From positions 1-7,191 of the forward strand of contig JAUMVS010000071.1 in assembly GCA_030530045.1 (NCBI GenBank): a DNA stretch of 7,191 nt, in the 5' to 3' direction. Shown here one piece after another: positions 5,477 to 7,191 of the stretch. Origin of the DNA: Phoenicibacter congonensis (GTDB lineage: Bacteria; Actinomycetota; Coriobacteriia; Coriobacteriales; Eggerthellaceae). Within the stretch, counting starts at the first letter, position 1, and every line of letters starts with the position of its first letter. A program made the translations under genes and the position numbers. Under the pieces are notes generated by a model. It was not told where the DNA came from. It ran no database searches and was given only the letters and a program-made list of their open reading frames with translations.

Positions 5477-6106
5477 ATGAAGAGAATTTTTGGCGACCTT
5501 AATATGAGCTGGCCAGTGGTTTTGATTTTCGCGGCTGTAGCTGGGCTTGTTACAGGAATTCTCGGCTCGATCCCTGCCACTGATGGCACTTCGTTTCGAG
5601 ACATTGCAATCGGTTACGAGTGGTGGGTCATTTTCGCCTTTGTCATCGCGTCCAACTCGCAGAAAAACTGGGAATGCGCTCTAAAGATTTTTGTTTTCTT
5701 CTTGATTAGCCAGCCTGTTGTCTTCGCGGTTGAGGTTTTGCTTGGACACATTACGACCGACTTGGCGATTTATTATTACACTTCTATTTGGGGACCAGCA
5801 ACTTTGTTCACTCTACCAGGCGGTTTCCTTGCTTTTTACATCACGAAGCAGAACCCTTTCGGCTGGATAATTCTTGGTCTTGGCAACACACTTCAGGCCA
5901 TTTACGGCATTCATTATCTTGGCTCCGCAATCGCAACTCCGCCTTTTCACGTCCTTTCGGCTATAGTTTGTTTTGCGTCGATTATTATCATGGCTCTCCA
6001 AATTCAGCAAGACCGCAAGGGAAGAATTGCCACCCTTGCGATTACCGTGGGCGTTACTCTTGCGCTACTAATCTTGCTTGCACTCACTGGCAGAACCTTA
6101 CTTTAA
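5477..6106 (+). CDS. Hypothetical integral membrane protein (about seven transmembrane segments)
   Basis: I do not recognise this 209-residue protein. Hydrophobic segments lie at about 13-31, 48-59, 69-89, 103-122, 128-148, 157-175 and 184-204, so it is almost entirely membrane-embedded. Several segments hold aromatic and small residues (YEWWVIF, YYYTSIWGP, LPGGF). No signal peptide, ATP-binding motif or conserved charged pair that would suggest a transporter class is visible; the few charged residues lie mainly in short loops. ATG 5477 is supported by GGAG seven bases upstream; an internal ATG at 5504 would remove only nine residues. The gene stands alone, 373 bp from the GTPase and about 620 bp before the riboflavin kinase, and a short-repeat copy lies 55 bp behind its stop. 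A function in transport or in sensing cannot be told apart from the sequence. Confidence 0.85.
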   Translation: MKRIFGDLNMSWPVVLIFAAVAGLVTGILGSIPATDGTSFRDIAIGYEWWVIFAFVIASNSQKNWECALKIFVFFLISQPVVFAVEVLLGHITTDLAIYYYTSIWGPATLFTLPGGFLAFYITKQNPFGWIILGLGNTLQAIYGIHYLGSAIATPPFHVLSAIVCFASIIIMALQIQQDRKGRIATLAITVGVTLALLILLALTGRTLL

Positions 6107-6157
6107 ATGTCCACTGGCTGCTTTCGACTGAATAAATAAGCCCAGCTTCTCCATCTT

Positions 6158-6181
6158 TTTTCACTGGTGTCAGAGATAATT
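6158..6181 (+). repeat. Short interspersed repeat, single copy behind the membrane protein gene
   Basis: The core at 6162-6181 has 19 of 20 consensus bases (one A of the AAAT tail is replaced by T) and is preceded by TTTTTT. It starts 55 bases after the preceding stop codon. Confidence 0.9.
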
Positions 6182-6217
6182 TTCATTCCGTTTCTCTGGC
6201 GAGGAGCGTAAGCCTTG

Positions 6218-6310
6218 ATGTTGCAAACGAACCTGAGCTGCATCTTTGGCCTGCAAAAGAATTCCGCAACACAAAGGCTAGCGAAATTCTTTTTCGACCA
6301 AATCTGCTAG
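6218..6310 (+). CDS. Possible small ORF (30 residues)
   Basis: An ATG at 6218 follows a strong purine-rich GAGGAG (6201-6206), although the 11-base spacing is longer than ideal, and runs 30 codons to TAG at 6308-6310. The peptide has no recognisable motif or clear membrane segment. Its end overlaps the start of the long repeat block at 6298. Chance is quite possible; it is listed because of the ribosome binding site. Confidence 0.18.
   Translation: MLQTNLSCIFGLQKNSATQRLAKFFFDQIC
6259..6295 (+). terminator. Weak terminator-like hairpin
   Basis: GAATTCCGC (6259-6267) and GCGAAATTC (6281-6289) can pair with one mismatch, and TTTTT follows directly at 6290-6294. The stem is AT-rich with a 13-base loop, and it lies 150 bp behind the membrane protein gene. 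It overlaps the small ORF, so the two readings compete. Confidence 0.25.
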
Positions 6311-6399
6311 CCCAGTTTCGTTTTCGCTCATGGTTTTGAACCTGAATGGCTGAATTTTACTAGCTAGGTTACCTATTTGCACTGGTGTCAGAGATAAAT
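6298..6399 (+). repeat. Long repeat block, copy B (about 102 bp)
   Basis: This is the second copy of the block at 8-110, with the same orientation, about 83% matching by hand alignment and one single-base gap. It ends in an exact short-repeat core (6380-6399). In both places another core follows at a short distance (138 and 6458), although the spacer lengths differ. Confidence 0.75.
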
Positions 6400-6477
6400 C
6401 AAAAAAGAAGAGATTTGCAAATCTAGTCACCAAATTGCCTGCTTGTGGGTGTATTTTCACTGGTGTCAGAGATAAAT
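6376..6477 (+). repeat. Short interspersed repeat, two exact copies
   Basis: Exact cores lie at 6380-6399 and 6458-6477, 78 bp apart start to start, and are preceded by TTTG and TTTT. They lie in the 618-bp gap between the membrane protein and riboflavin kinase genes. Confidence 0.95.
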
Positions 6478-6724
6478 TACAAAGCGACTTGTGGCTTGGG
6501 ATTAATTACTTAAAAAAATTTTTAATATTTTTCTGAAAAAGCAGAAAACATCTGTTATCATTCTTGTTAGCAGTTGCTAACTCCTATTAACCATAGCAAA
6601 CTGCAACATATTTACTCCTAGATGCGCCACGCACAATACCCCTTTACATATCTATTATGCGTGGCGCCTCCTTCACCCAAATCAATAATAATCCCTGGCG
6701 GCTCTCCGTGCAATAATAATCAAC
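6478..6724 (+). promoter_or_regulatory. AT-rich promoter/leader region of the riboflavin kinase gene with two inverted repeats
   Basis: An A/T-tract region (about 6500-6550) is followed by a perfect 7-bp inverted repeat GTTAGCA-GT-TGCTAAC at 6566-6581. A further half-site TAGCAA lies at 6594-6599. The two-base centre points to a protein-binding operator more than to an RNA hairpin. A longer inverted repeat follows, with arms GCGCCACGCA (6624-6633) and TGCGTGGCGC (6658-6667) extended inward by AATA/TATT after one mismatch. This gives about 14 bp with a 14-base loop. No T-run follows, so it is not a terminator. Conserved FMN riboswitch segments are not visible. TATTAA (6585-6590) with TTGTTA (6564-6569) is a possible but badly spaced promoter. 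Confidence 0.5.
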
Positions 6725-6730
6725 GTGAAA

Positions 6731-7123
6731 ATGAATGAGCTAAAAAATCTCGGAACAATTTCTGGCGTAGTTAAGCATGGGCGAGGCGAGGGCGATTCGC
6801 TCGGTTTTCGAACAGCAAATCTGGAAGTGGATGCGGCTGCAATCCCTGTCCCTGAGGGCGTTTATTCCGCGTATGCATTTGTTGACGAAAAACCCTACCG
6901 TGCGGCAGTTTCTGTGGGTGTTTCTCCTCTTTTTGAAGAAGAGACAAACGCCAACGTAGAAGCACACATTCTCGATTTTTCTGACAACTTGTATAACAAG
7001 GAAATCACAATTCAGTTCTGTGAATTTTTGCGACCGATGATCGCTTTTTCTTCAAAAGATGAGCTCATTTCCACAGTGAAACATAACATCGAACAGGCGC
7101 GTCAGCTTCCTCTTCCCGAATAA
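6731..7123 (+). CDS. Stand-alone riboflavin kinase (flavokinase) domain protein
   Basis: About 130 residues matching the C-terminal riboflavin kinase domain of bifunctional RibF, without the FAD synthetase half. It would phosphorylate riboflavin to FMN with ATP in the cytoplasm. Visible family features, numbered from ATG 6731: GVVKHGRGEG (12-21) in the glycine-rich start, LGFRTANL (24-31) in place of the usual GFPTANL, PEGVY (41-45), VSVGVSP (60-66) for the NIGxxPTF motif, VEAHILDF (76-83) with the expected catalytic Glu77, and LR (100-101) followed by a terminal helix ending in NIEQAR. The Thr and Asn of PTAN are kept, but the Pro is Arg, and the LYG before the final strands is LYN. Either GTG 6725 or ATG 6731 could be the start; neither has a clear ribosome binding site, and I prefer the ATG. 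Divergence at several motifs leaves open altered or lost activity. Confidence 0.85.
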   Translation: MNELKNLGTISGVVKHGRGEGDSLGFRTANLEVDAAAIPVPEGVYSAYAFVDEKPYRAAVSVGVSPLFEEETNANVEAHILDFSDNLYNKEITIQFCEFLRPMIAFSSKDELISTVKHNIEQARQLPLPE

Positions 7124-7127
7124 TCAT

Positions 7128-7179
7128 CACTGGTGTCAGAGATAAATGCCCAGCATTCGCACTGGTGTCAGAGATAGCT
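7128..7179 (+). repeat. Short interspersed repeat, two copies behind the riboflavin kinase stop
   Basis: An exact core lies at 7128-7147, four bases after the TAA stop. A second copy with changes only in the last three bases lies at 7160-7179, 32 bp later. The 12-bp spacer begins GCC and ends ATTCG, like the spacer at 5134-5146. The array may continue beyond the window. Confidence 0.94.
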
Positions 7180-7191
7180 ACCCATCATTTG

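Noticed and set aside
6278..6460. Minus-strand 60-codon frame across the long repeat block
   Set aside because: It is composed of repeat sequence and has no ribosome binding site or family resemblance. The related stretch in copy A (8-110) does not keep the same full frame.
6478..6724. FMN riboswitch before the riboflavin kinase gene
   Set aside because: The conserved AGGGGCAGGG-type and other FMN aptamer segments are not present; only simple inverted repeats are seen.

Overview
The window carries five recognisable genes on a chromosome with moderate GC content and long, repeat-laden intergenic stretches. I cannot name the organism. A Thermoanaerobacter/Clostridium-type secondary alcohol dehydrogenase, an ENCxCCSGK-type COG0523 GTPase and clear purine-rich ribosome binding sites suggest an anaerobic Gram-positive, possibly a clostridium or a coriobacterium. 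This placement is inference only.

Layout. A MocR/PdxR-type regulator (157-1590, minus) is transcribed divergently from an NADP-type zinc secondary alcohol dehydrogenase (1788-2849, plus), with a 197-bp region between them. Next come 847 bp without a gene (2850-3696). This stretch holds four tandem 98-100-bp units (about 2993-3385), each able to form two hairpins, and then a highly structured stretch (3527-3691) leading into a COG0523/CobW-family metal GTPase (3697-5103). A 7-segment membrane protein of unknown function (5477-6106) and a stand-alone riboflavin kinase domain protein (6725-7123) follow. Each is preceded by long non-coding DNA.

The outstanding feature is an interspersed short repeat with core CACTGGTGTCAGAGATAAAT. 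I count 23 copies by eye, ten of them exact over 20 bases, plus a tail at the left edge. Intergenic copies are all on the plus strand. They sit just behind the stop codons of four of the five genes, often as arrays with a 32-33-bp period. The same repeat has invaded the GTPase gene: four plus-oriented copies are followed by six inverted copies inside an in-frame 90-bp triplication. Together they are translated as a linker of about 135 residues between the G domain and the histidine-rich tail. Copies there are read in three different ways (FTGVRDK, HLSLTPLQ, LISDTTAN), and the two stop-containing frames are never used. A longer block of about 103 bp ending in the repeat occurs at both ends of the window (8-110 and 6298-6399).

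Functionally, the regulator and dehydrogenase look like a local regulator-target pair in alcohol/ketone metabolism. The GTPase is a probable metal chaperone. The riboflavin kinase makes FMN. The last three genes do not form an obvious operon or pathway; what they share is the repeat family at their 3' ends.
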